Below the pieces are notes generated by a model. The model saw nothing but the letters and a program-made list of their open reading frames with translations, was not told where the DNA came from and did no database searches. Source: an uncultured Eubacteriales bacterium (lineage in GTDB: Bacteria > Bacillota > Clostridia > Oscillospirales > Oscillospiraceae). Taken from it: a DNA stretch of 64,000 nucleotides. Numbering within the stretch: position 1 is the first letter of the stretch; each line of letters begins with the position of its first letter. The DNA lies in NCBI GenBank assembly GCA_900317425.1, contig ONGR01000003.1, positions 1 through 64,000 on the forward strand, read 5' to 3'. A program made the translations under genes and the position numbers. Below, in pieces: positions 1 to 7,420 of this stretch.

Positions 1-99
1 GGTTGGGGATGCACATAACGCCGTTGCAGAAGTCAGCGGCGTCCCACAGGACCTGAGCGGAGATCACGCAGCCCACGAAGGTCATGGCCACGTGCAGGA
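1..99 (-). pseudogene. 3' fragment of a second AGCS symporter gene
   Basis: Bases 1-75 are identical to 1598-1672 inside the intact symporter gene, and 85-99 are identical to 1673-1687. The only difference is a 9-base in-frame segment (76-84) present here and absent there. On the minus strand the fragment reads as the C-terminal membrane region of the same transporter family, with three extra residues (TFV). Homology stops abruptly at 99, so the upstream two thirds of a gene are missing on this side. The rest of the 3' end lies left of the window and cannot be seen. I read it as the remnant of a tandem duplication flanking the SHMT-like gene. Confidence 0.7.
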
Positions 100-125
100 G
101 GCTCTGATCGGGAGCGCTCAACACA

Positions 126-155
126 GCAGCACCGCCGCGGATGCGGCGGTGCTGC
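126..155. terminator. Perfect 13-bp hairpin after the SHMT-like gene
   Basis: Arms 126-138 and 143-155 pair perfectly around a four-base loop (GGAT). It lies 27 bases past the stop of the minus-strand SHMT-like gene and just before the symporter fragment. The minus-strand flank has no clear T-run, so it may act as a 3' stabilising hairpin more than a classical terminator. Confidence 0.5.
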
Positions 156-182
156 ATTTTCTGTTGTACTTTCCTGCGCGTT

Positions 183-1439
183 TCAGCAGTCGAACGCGCC
201 GGGGGGATACAGCGGGAAGCGGAAGATCAGCTCCCTGGCCTCCGCCCGGCAGGCGTCCAGCACGGCGGGATCCTCCGGGGCGCCGGCGATCCGTTCCATG
301 ATATCGGCGATGCGGATGATCTCGGCCTCGCCCAGCCCCCGCTGGGCGGTGGACGTCATGCCGATCCGGACGCCGCTGGTGACAAAGGGGGACGCCGGAT
401 CGTTGGGGATCTGGTTCTTGTTGACCGTGATGCCCACGCTGTCCAGGGCGTTTTGAAAGACCTTGCCGGAGATGTCCTTGGACCGCAGATCCACCAGCAG
501 AAGGTGGTTGTCCGTGCCGCCGGAGACCAGCCGGAAGCCTCTCTCGTCAAGGGCCCGGGCCAGCGTCTGGGCGTTGTCCAGCACACGCTGCATGACGGCG
601 CGGAAGGCGGGGGTGCCCGCATATTTGAGCGACCAGATCTTGGCGGCCATGGTGTGCAGATGGATCGAACCCAGGGAGCCGGGGAAGGTGCCCCGATCCA
701 GCATTTTGGCGTATTTCTCCTTGCAGAACACCATGCCCGCCCGGGCGGAGCAGAAGGTCTTGGTGGTGGAGGTGGTGACAAAGTCCGCCCAGGGGATGGG
801 GCTGGGGATCAGCTTTGCCGCCACCAGACCGGCGATGTGGGCCATGTCCACCATCAGGTAGGCCCCCGTTTCTTCGGCGATCCGGGCCATCCGCTCATAG
901 TCGATGAGCCGGGGATACGCACTGGCGCCGGCGATGATCAGCCGGGGGCGGATCTCCTTCGCCATGGCCTCCAGGGCGTCGTAGTCGATCTGCTCCGTCT
1001 CTGCGTTCACGCCGTAAAAATCGTGGTGATAGATCTTGCTCACCCAGTTGGCGGGCGAGCCGTGGGTCAGATGGCCGCCCTGATCCAGCCGCATGGACAG
1101 GATCCTGTCCCCCGGCGTCAGAACGGCGGCGAAAACGCTGTAATTGGCCGTGGAGCCGGAGTAGGCCTGCAGGTTCACGTGCTCGGCGCCAAACAGCTCC
1201 TTTGCCCGCCGCCAGCCCAGCTCCTCCAGCTTGTCGGCCACCTCGGAGCCGGCCTGGAACCGTTTGCCGGGCAGCCCCTCCAGGGTCTTGTTGGTGAACA
1301 CGGACCCGCTCAGCTCCATGACCTCCAGGGGGACCGTGCTCTCCGATGCGATCATCTCGATGTTCTGTTCCTGGCGGTGGAGCTCCTCCTCCACCAGCTC
1401 ATACAGCTCCGGATCGGACTGTTTCGTGTATTTGAGCAT
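183..1439 (-). CDS. Divergent serine hydroxymethyltransferase-like PLP enzyme
   Basis: 418 residues, the usual SHMT length. Recognisable SHMT signatures are IASES (31-34), TNKTLEGLPGKR (49-60), SGSTAN (94-99), GGHLTHGSP (121-129), VDMAHIAG (197-204), and the PLP lysine K227 in TTSTTKTF. Fold-type I PLP chemistry on a beta-hydroxy amino acid is therefore likely. Three active-site positions conserved in E. coli GlyA differ: Tyr55 is T52, Tyr65 is Q62, and His228 just before the lysine is T226. The usual GPRGG loop is SARAG. These changes suggest a specialised paralogue (an aldolase or a different one-carbon acceptor) instead of housekeeping GlyA. The start at 1439 has AAGGAGGA upstream; an in-frame ATG at 1502 lacks a site. 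It is last in a cluster with aspartate-family enzymes and a Na+ symporter. The substrate is unknown. Confidence 0.85.
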   Translation of the reverse strand: MLKYTKQSDPELYELVEEELHRQEQNIEMIASESTVPLEVMELSGSVFTNKTLEGLPGKRFQAGSEVADKLEELGWRRAKELFGAEHVNLQAYSGSTANYSVFAAVLTPGDRILSMRLDQGGHLTHGSPANWVSKIYHHDFYGVNAETEQIDYDALEAMAKEIRPRLIIAGASAYPRLIDYERMARIAEETGAYLMVDMAHIAGLVAAKLIPSPIPWADFVTTSTTKTFCSARAGMVFCKEKYAKMLDRGTFPGSLGSIHLHTMAAKIWSLKYAGTPAFRAVMQRVLDNAQTLARALDERGFRLVSGGTDNHLLLVDLRSKDISGKVFQNALDSVGITVNKNQIPNDPASPFVTSGVRIGMTSTAQRGLGEAEIIRIADIMERIAGAPEDPAVLDACRAEARELIFRFPLYPPGAFDC

Positions 1440-1526
1440 GCGCTCTCCTCCTTCGTGATCTGCGCGAAAGCGCCCGGAAATCCGTCCGGGCGCTTTCGTC
1501 ATATTCAGGCCGGAAGCACGGCCCGA

Positions 1527-2915
1527 CTACTTGAGCGGGTCGATATACTTCTTCGTATCCTTGGCAATCAGGCCGGCAAACAGAATCAGGGAGAACAGGT
1601 TGGGGATGCACATAACGCCGTTGCAGAAGTCAGCGGCGTCCCACAGGACCTGAGCGGAGATCACGCAGCCCATGGCCACGTGCAGGATGCGGAAGATGAT
1701 CAGGGACTTGGAGCCGAACAGATACTCCCAAGAGGTCTCGCCGTAGGTGCACCAGCCGATGATGGTGGAGAAGCAGAACAGGACCAGGGAGATCGTCACC
1801 ACGATGTCACCCAGCTTGCCCAGAGCAAGGGACCACGCCGTGTTGGAGATCACAGCCGTCTCGGTAACGGCGATCTGACCGCCGGCGACCATGTCGCCCA
1901 CGCCGGAGACCAGGATGACCAGAGCGGTGAAGGTGCAGATAACGATGGTGTCGAAGAAGACCTCAACGATACCATACAGGCTCTGACGGGCGGGAACATC
2001 GATATCGGAGGTAACATGGACCAGAGGAGCGCCGCCGACACCGGCCTCATTGGAGAACACGCCGCGGGTCACGCCCTTGGAGATAGCGGTCCGGATGGTG
2101 ATACCGGTAATGCCGCCCCAGACAGCGCTGTTGCTGAAGGCGCTCTTGAAGATGACACCGAAAGCAGCGGGGATGGCAGTGGCGTGCATGATCAGAATGA
2201 TCAAACCGAAGAAAACGTAGATCACAGCCATGACAGGGGTCAGGACGGTGCAGACCTTGCCGATCTTCTTGATACCGCCCATGATGACCAGGCCGGACAG
2301 GATGCAGAACAGGATACCCCAGACCCACACGGGGACGGAGGGAATGGTAGTGCCCAGCACGCTGGCAATGGAGCTGGACTGCACGGCGTTGCAGGAGATG
2401 TAGGAAACCAGGACGCAGCAGAAGGCGAAGATGACACCCAGAATCTTGGCCAGCCACTTCCAGTTGTCCTTCATACCGCGGGTCAGGATGTACATGACGC
2501 CGCCACGCCAGATGCCCTTGTCGTCCTTCTCACGGAAGTGCATGGCCAGGATGATCTCAGAGTACTTGGTGGCCATGCCGATGATGGCCGCGATCCACAT
2601 CCAGAAGATGGCGCCGGGGCCGCCGGAAACCAGAGCGGCGGACACGCCAACCACGTTGCCGTTACCGACGCAGGAGGACAGAGCCGTTGCCAGAGCCTGG
2701 AAGGGATGCAGCTGGCCGTCGCCGCCGCTGGTCTTCTTCTTCAGACCGCCGAACACCTCGCGGATGGCGACACCGAACTTACGGAACTGGACGCCGCGGG
2801 TCACGATGGTCATCAAAAGGCCGGTACCAAAGAACACAACCAGCATGATGGGACCAAACAGGAAGCCCGTGCCGGCATTAAAGAAATTGTCCAGACTTGT
2901 CAGAAATGATGACAT
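1527..2915 (-). CDS. AGCS-family sodium:alanine/glycine symporter
   Basis: 462 residues, fully hydrophobic with about ten membrane segments, matching the alanine or glycine:cation symporter (AlsT/DagA) family. Family hallmarks include FGPIMLVVFFGTGLLMT near the N-terminus, the GNGNVVGVSAAL loop near residue 80, FSNEAGVGGAPLVH in the middle, and the C-terminal WDAADFCNGVMCIPN segment. It should import a small neutral amino acid with Na+ across the cell membrane. GAGGTGG precedes the ATG. Compared with the fragment at 1-99 it lacks three codons inside the last conserved helix region, which may shorten that helix. It sits 87 bases upstream of the SHMT-like gene and 154 bases downstream of the hydrolase, so it may supply the substrate of one of them. 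Confidence 0.92.
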   Translation of the reverse strand: MSSFLTSLDNFFNAGTGFLFGPIMLVVFFGTGLLMTIVTRGVQFRKFGVAIREVFGGLKKKTSGGDGQLHPFQALATALSSCVGNGNVVGVSAALVSGGPGAIFWMWIAAIIGMATKYSEIILAMHFREKDDKGIWRGGVMYILTRGMKDNWKWLAKILGVIFAFCCVLVSYISCNAVQSSSIASVLGTTIPSVPVWVWGILFCILSGLVIMGGIKKIGKVCTVLTPVMAVIYVFFGLIILIMHATAIPAAFGVIFKSAFSNSAVWGGITGITIRTAISKGVTRGVFSNEAGVGGAPLVHVTSDIDVPARQSLYGIVEVFFDTIVICTFTALVILVSGVGDMVAGGQIAVTETAVISNTAWSLALGKLGDIVVTISLVLFCFSTIIGWCTYGETSWEYLFGSKSLIIFRILHVAMGCVISAQVLWDAADFCNGVMCIPNLFSLILFAGLIAKDTKKYIDPLK

Positions 2916-3069
2916 TTTAATTCCACCTCAATTCAAAATTCTTTGTTTGTCATGTAGTTGCGATCGGTCTTTGCGCTGATCAGGCAACCCCCATAAGCAT
3001 TCCCCCGTTTGTGATTTTCAATCTCTTACACGCTTCTGTGATATATGTTTCCAGTCTGATCTCTCCCGG

Positions 3070-3960
3070 TCAGACCGTTTCACAGATGAAGTCCGCGATG
3101 GCCTTGGTGGCGCGGACACGCTGTCCGAACAGATCGTGGTCCGTGTGCAGCACCAGCAGCGGCCGGAAGTTGGGATGCTCCGGGGACCAGACCCGATCCC
3201 AGATGGGCTTGACCATGTCGCCCGGAGGCGCGTTGATGTCCGCATCGCCTACGATACACAGCACGTTCCGGTTGCTGGCAGCCAGCTTGGCCAGGTCGTC
3301 GTCAAAGACCATGGCTTCCAGGTTTTCATCAATGTTCCGGCAGACGGACTCAACGCCGTCCCAATGGAGGGGATAGCCGTCCCGAAGAACGAACATCTGG
3401 TCGTCCATCCGGTCGTGGCGGACGAAGTAGGTGGGATCAAAGGGTGCCAGCAGGATGATACCCCGCAGCCAGGGCAGGGCCGCGCCGGTGTGGATGGAGG
3501 TATTGCCGCCCATACTGTGGCCCATGATGTAGATCCGGTCGGGATCCACGTTGTACTGCTTGCAGAATTCCTCGCCGTGGACGTATTCCGCCAGAGCCAT
3601 GGCATCCTCGATGCAGTTGGTGACCAGGTACTTGCCCTCACTTCCCCAAGCACCTCTGTGGTGCGGCGATACGGTCACGCAACCGATGCGGACCAGGGCG
3701 TGGAGGATATCGTCGTGGCGGGCCGTTCCCGGATAGCCGTGGAACATGATGACGCAGGGCCGGGGCTTGCTGAAGCTGGCGTCAGGCCACATGATCTGAC
3801 CATAAAGGTGAGACCCGTGGGAGACGAAATCCAGGCTTCCGTAGCTGGACAGGCTCTCCATCGGCGTGTCCGGCGCGCAGGGGGGATCGGTAAACAGATA
3901 CTCCGGACGAACGATCGGGCTGTTGCTGCACTCCTCATTCTTCTTCATGACTTTCGTCAC
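3070..3960 (-). CDS. Alpha/beta hydrolase (prolyl-oligopeptidase-like fold)
   Basis: 296 residues from a GTG start whose GTGA overlaps the stop of the aspartokinase gene, a typical translational-coupling overlap. An ATG four codons in (3948) is an alternative start. Core motifs are FHGYPGTA (oxyanion-hole region), the nucleophile elbow GHSMGG, and a late HTDHDLF segment that probably carries the catalytic His; GDADIN probably carries the acid. No signal peptide is visible, so it should be cytosolic. The substrate is not evident. Its coupling to aspartokinase implies a role in the same pathway, perhaps releasing an amino acid from an ester, amide or lactone, but that is inference. Confidence 0.8.
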   Translation of the reverse strand: MTKVMKKNEECSNSPIVRPEYLFTDPPCAPDTPMESLSSYGSLDFVSHGSHLYGQIMWPDASFSKPRPCVIMFHGYPGTARHDDILHALVRIGCVTVSPHHRGAWGSEGKYLVTNCIEDAMALAEYVHGEEFCKQYNVDPDRIYIMGHSMGGNTSIHTGAALPWLRGIILLAPFDPTYFVRHDRMDDQMFVLRDGYPLHWDGVESVCRNIDENLEAMVFDDDLAKLAASNRNVLCIVGDADINAPPGDMVKPIWDRVWSPEHPNFRPLLVLHTDHDLFGQRVRATKAIADFICETV

Positions 3961-4952
3961 ACTCCTTCAATCAATTCTGCATAAAGCTTTACAGCGGTTT
4001 CCTGTACTTCTTCCCGGGAAACACCAATGTGGACCGTGTCGCCCTCCCGGCTCACGCTGCGGCCTGCCGCCGCTGCCAGAACCTTCTCTGCGTCCCCGTG
4101 GTACACCACGGTGATGACGGCACCGCCCTCCGGCAGGGACTGGACGAACGTCCGGCCCTCCTCCGGCGCTTTGCTGAGGTCCTTCAGCACGGCGATACCG
4201 GCCAGACCCGGCGTCTCCTCCGTCCCGATGGCCGTTCCCGGCAGATCGTCGAAGGTGGAGCGCACCCGCAGCAGCGGTACGCGGAAATCCATGGCGGCCT
4301 GGACCGCCTTGGGATGGATGACGCCGCTGCCCCACTGGGCCAGAATCAGCATATCCCGCTGGGAGATGGTGTCCATGAACGCCGCCTCGGGCACGATGCG
4401 GGGATCGGCCTTGGCCACGCCGGGCACGTCGGTGTAAATATCCACGGCGTCGGCTTTCAGATATCCGCCGATGAGGACGGCGGAGGTATCGCTCCCTCCC
4501 CGGCCCAGGGTGGTGGTGCGGCCGTCGGCCGTCCTGCCCTGGAAGCCGGTTACCACGGGAACGACGCCCGCTTCCAGGGCCTCGGTCAGAGGCGTCACAT
4601 CCATACCGGTCACGGTGGCGCTGCCGAACACGTCGTCGGTGAGGATCCGGGCGCTTTCGCCGGTAAAGGGCCTGGCTTTCACGCCGCAGCGGCTCAGTTC
4701 ATCGGAAAAGACGCAGGCGGAAATGGTCTCGCCGCAGGAGATCAGCTGGTCCTTCACCATCGGATCGCCGCCCTGCAGAAGGGACAGCAGTGTATCCGTG
4801 GCGTAGGGCGCGCCCTTGCGGCCCATGGCGGACACCACCGCCACGACCCGGTTGCCGCGCTGCAGCTCCGCGCGCACGTGAGCGATGGCCGCGCTGCGGT
4901 TTTCCGGGGTAGAGACGGACGTGCCGCCGAATTTCATCACAACAAGTGCCAT
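3957..4952 (-). CDS. Short aspartate kinase
   Basis: 331 residues. The amino-acid kinase domain is complete: KFGGTSV (7-13), SAMGRKG (41-47), the TTLGRGGSDTSA aspartate/ATP-binding segment (147-158), and VDIYTDVPG (170-178). After about residue 245 only some 85 residues remain, room for one ACT-like domain instead of the usual two (most LysC/ThrA kinases are 400-450 residues). Known feedback inhibition by lysine or threonine depends on paired ACT domains, so this enzyme is likely insensitive or differently controlled. It follows homoserine dehydrogenase by 12 bases and overlaps the hydrolase by 4. The chemistry is reversible between aspartate + ATP and aspartyl-phosphate + ADP. Confidence 0.88.
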   Translation of the reverse strand: MALVVMKFGGTSVSTPENRSAAIAHVRAELQRGNRVVAVVSAMGRKGAPYATDTLLSLLQGGDPMVKDQLISCGETISACVFSDELSRCGVKARPFTGESARILTDDVFGSATVTGMDVTPLTEALEAGVVPVVTGFQGRTADGRTTTLGRGGSDTSAVLIGGYLKADAVDIYTDVPGVAKADPRIVPEAAFMDTISQRDMLILAQWGSGVIHPKAVQAAMDFRVPLLRVRSTFDDLPGTAIGTEETPGLAGIAVLKDLSKAPEEGRTFVQSLPEGGAVITVVYHGDAEKVLAAAAGRSVSREGDTVHIGVSREEVQETAVKLYAELIEGV

Positions 4953-4964
4953 AGGGGCGTCTCC

Positions 4965-6107
4965 TTATTCGTCGAAACCGGCGAAGAACAGCTTCTCCCC
5001 TTGGGCTAACCGGGTGGAGGCGATGCGGTGCATCTCTCCTACGCTGACCGGAACGGTCACCACGCCGCTGCCCAGCTTCGCCTCCACCAGGTCGCCAAGG
5101 AAGGAGAGGTTCTCACAGCGAACATAATAGCGATGGATCTGGGCGGAGTTGTCCACCTCGGCAGCTCCCGTGAGCTGCGGATCGCGGACCCAGCCCATGT
5201 GGATATCGACGATATCCTCCACCATGGAGTGGGCCGTGGGATAGCGGCCGGCGCCCTGCCCGTAGAAGCTGAGGCGGCCCACATACTTGCCCACCAGGGT
5301 GATGAGGTTGTTGTTGTCGGGCACGTTGGCCTCCAGGGTGTCCGCGGCGAACAGGGTGGGCTCCACGTAAGCGGAGACCTTGCCGTCCTTCCGGGAACCC
5401 CGGCAGATCAGCCGGCACACCAGTCCCTTGGACCGGAAGGCGGCGATGTCCTCGTCGGTGATGAAGCGGATGCCGGCGGTGGGGATGTCCTCCGGGGCGA
5501 TCACGGCGTCGTAAGCGCGGTTGACGGAGATGGCGCACTTGCGCTGCACGTCCAGGCCGTCGATGTCGGCGGAGGGATCCGCCTCGGCGTAGCCCAGCTC
5601 CTGGGCCCGCTTGAGCGTGGGCTCAAAGGCGGCGCCGGTGAGGGTCATGTTGTCCAGGATATAGTTGGTGGTGCCGTTGATGATGCCGCTGAAGGACTCG
5701 ATGGCGCCGCAGCGGCGGGTGCGGGTCAGATTGTGCAGCCAGGGGATGCCGCCGCCGGCGCTGGGGGTATACTGCAGGCAGGCGCCGGTCTCGTGGGAGA
5801 GCTGATACAGCTCCTTGTAGTACTTGCTGATCAGGTGCTTGTTGGCAGTCACCACACTCTTGCCCGCCTTCAGGGAGGCGGTGATGAACTCGTAGGCCGG
5901 ATGCAGGCCGCCGATGGACTCCACCACCACATCCACCTCCGGGTCGGAGACGATCTGGTTGATGTCCTTGGCGTGGATGCAGGGAATCTCCTCAAAGGGG
6001 CGCAGGTCCATTACGTATTTGACCTCGATCTCGGGCGCCAGCTCATCCCGGATGATCTCATAGGCACCGTAACCGACGACGCCCAGGCCGATGATCGCAA
6101 CTTTCAT
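4965..6107 (-). CDS. hom: Homoserine dehydrogenase without ACT domain
   Basis: 380 residues. The N-terminal Rossmann motif is GLGVVGYGA (7-15). The catalytic domain shows VTANKH, NGTTNYIL, the ADPSADIDGLDVQRK segment with the catalytic aspartates and lysine, and GQGAGRYPTAHSMVEDI. It interconverts aspartate-4-semialdehyde and homoserine with NAD(P)H. The protein ends shortly after the catalytic domain, with no C-terminal ACT domain of the kind that gives threonine feedback control in many Hom proteins. It lies 35 bases after the semialdehyde dehydrogenase and 12 before aspartokinase, in one transcription unit. No thrB, thrC, metA or dapA is in this window. Confidence 0.9.
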   Translation of the reverse strand: MKVAIIGLGVVGYGAYEIIRDELAPEIEVKYVMDLRPFEEIPCIHAKDINQIVSDPEVDVVVESIGGLHPAYEFITASLKAGKSVVTANKHLISKYYKELYQLSHETGACLQYTPSAGGGIPWLHNLTRTRRCGAIESFSGIINGTTNYILDNMTLTGAAFEPTLKRAQELGYAEADPSADIDGLDVQRKCAISVNRAYDAVIAPEDIPTAGIRFITDEDIAAFRSKGLVCRLICRGSRKDGKVSAYVEPTLFAADTLEANVPDNNNLITLVGKYVGRLSFYGQGAGRYPTAHSMVEDIVDIHMGWVRDPQLTGAAEVDNSAQIHRYYVRCENLSFLGDLVEAKLGSGVVTVPVSVGEMHRIASTRLAQGEKLFFAGFDE

Positions 6108-6142
6108 AATACTGTTCCTCCCGTTCTCTTCTTACTTCTTCC

Positions 6143-7156
6143 TTACAGAATGTCCATCTTGGCCATGGTCTCTGCGATCTGGACCGCGTTCAGGGCAGCG
6201 CCCTTGCGGATCTGATCGCCGGCGCACCAGAAGGTCAGGCTGTTGGGGGCGGAGATATCCTTGCGGATGCGGCCCACCCAGACCAGGTCGCCGTTGGAGG
6301 TGTCGACGGGCATGGGGTATTCGTTCTTGGACGGATCGTCAAACAGCTTCACGCCGGGGGCGTTGGCCAGCAGCTCACGGGCCTTCTCGGGGGTCAGCTC
6401 CCGCTCGGTCTCAATGGTAATGGCCTCGCTGTGACTGCGGAACACGGGCACGCGGACGCAGGTGCAGTTGACCATCAGGTTGGGCAGACCCAGGATCTTC
6501 CGGCCCTCGCGGAACATCTTCATCTCCTCGTGGGTATAGCCGTTGTCCTCAAAGTAGTCGATATGGGGGATCAGGTTGAAGGCAATCTGGTGCTGGAACA
6601 CCTTGGGCTGGGCAGGCTTGCCGTCCAGCACGTCGCGGGTCTGGTTGCTCAGCTCGCTCAGGCCCAGGATGCCGGCGCCGGAGACAGCCTGATAGGTGGC
6701 GGCCGTAATGCGCTTCAGTCCAGCATAATCGTGGAGGGGCTTCAGGGGCACCATGGCGATGATGGTGGAGCAGTTGGGATTGGCAATGATGCCCTTGTGC
6801 CACCGCAGATCCTCGGGGTTGCACTCGGGGACCACCAGGGGCACGTTGGGATCCATACGCCAGGCGGCGGAGTTGTCGATGACCACGCAGCCAGTGGCGG
6901 CCACCTGGGGCGCCAGCTCCTTGCTGATGGCGTCGCCTACGGCGAAGAGAGCGGCGTTGACACCCCGGAACTCCTCGATCTTCGTCTCACGCACGGTCAG
7001 CTCCCCGTCACCGAAGGGGACCTTCTTGCCGGCGTTGGCGGCGATATCCAGCGCCTTGACCTCGCTGGCGGGGAAGTGCCGCTGGGCCAGGGTCTTCAGC
7101 ATTTCGCTGCCCACAGCGCCCATAGCGCCGACAACCGCAATTTTGTATTCTTTCAT
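6143..7156 (-). CDS. asd: Aspartate-semialdehyde dehydrogenase
   Basis: 337 residues, usual length. N-terminal NADP site VVGAMGAVGSEML (8-20), the catalytic cysteine C129 in NPNCST, and the FRSHSEA segment carrying the active-site histidine identify the family. It reduces aspartyl-phosphate to aspartate semialdehyde, or runs in reverse. The start at 7156 is chosen because AAGGAGG sits just upstream; an upstream in-frame ATG at 7240 would place the start inside the promoter. It is the first gene of the minus-strand cluster, divergent from the AraC-type regulator, which makes it the probable regulatory target. Confidence 0.93.
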   Translation of the reverse strand: MKEYKIAVVGAMGAVGSEMLKTLAQRHFPASEVKALDIAANAGKKVPFGDGELTVRETKIEEFRGVNAALFAVGDAISKELAPQVAATGCVVIDNSAAWRMDPNVPLVVPECNPEDLRWHKGIIANPNCSTIIAMVPLKPLHDYAGLKRITAATYQAVSGAGILGLSELSNQTRDVLDGKPAQPKVFQHQIAFNLIPHIDYFEDNGYTHEEMKMFREGRKILGLPNLMVNCTCVRVPVFRSHSEAITIETERELTPEKARELLANAPGVKLFDDPSKNEYPMPVDTSNGDLVWVGRIRKDISAPNSLTFWCAGDQIRKGAALNAVQIAETMAKMDIL

Positions 7157-7211
7157 GTCACAACTCCTCCTTGTATAAATGAACAAAAAGCGAAGTAATA
7201 CTACCCTCGTT

Positions 7212-7240
7212 GTTATACATATTACCTCATTAAAGTGCAA
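7212..7240 (-). promoter_or_regulatory. Promoter of the asd-hom-kinase cluster
   Basis: On the minus strand TTGCAC (7235-7240) and TATAAC (7212-7217) are 17 bases apart, with the asd start 55 bases further on. It lies in the divergent region shared with the AraC regulator. Confidence 0.6.
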
Positions 7241-7298
7241 TCAAGAATAGACATAACGAAATAAACTGGATAAAAGAGCGGGAAGTTTGTTCCCAATC

Positions 7299-7326
7299 TT
7301 GTTTTCTGTGCTTTTTTGTATATAAT
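7299..7326 (+). promoter_or_regulatory. Promoter of the AraC-type regulator
   Basis: TTGTTT (7299-7304) and TATAAT (7321-7326) are 16 bases apart, about 95 bases upstream of the regulator start. The 7157-7420 gap is AT-rich and holds both divergent promoters; I could not identify a clear AraC operator repeat by eye. Confidence 0.6.
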
Positions 7327-7420
7327 CGTATTGAGAGCTATATCCTGTCGCCGGCGGCACGTTTTCCCTCCGCCGCTTTACGGCGAAAAAAGTCCGTTTT
7401 CCCACAAAAAGGAGCAAATT

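Noticed and set aside
1440..1502. A 21-codon N-terminal extension of the SHMT-like protein
   Set aside because: The extension has no ribosome site and no family similarity; AAGGAGGA fits the ATG at 1439.
1..1700. A complete IS element or composite transposon flanking the SHMT-like gene
   Set aside because: The flanking direct repeats are transporter-coding sequence, not IS ends, and there is no transposase.
141..2909. A 922-codon open frame on the plus strand across the SHMT-like and symporter genes
   Set aside because: It lies antisense to two clear genes with ribosome sites and family motifs. Its translation is His/Asp/Gly-rich low-complexity, the usual shadow of a G+C-rich codon-biased strand. 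Similar long shadows at 11887-13455, 15855-18116, 52820-55396 and 56049-58508 are rejected for the same reason.
3957..3960. Frameshift between aspartokinase and the hydrolase
   Set aside because: Both proteins have complete termini; the GTGA overlap is ordinary translational coupling.
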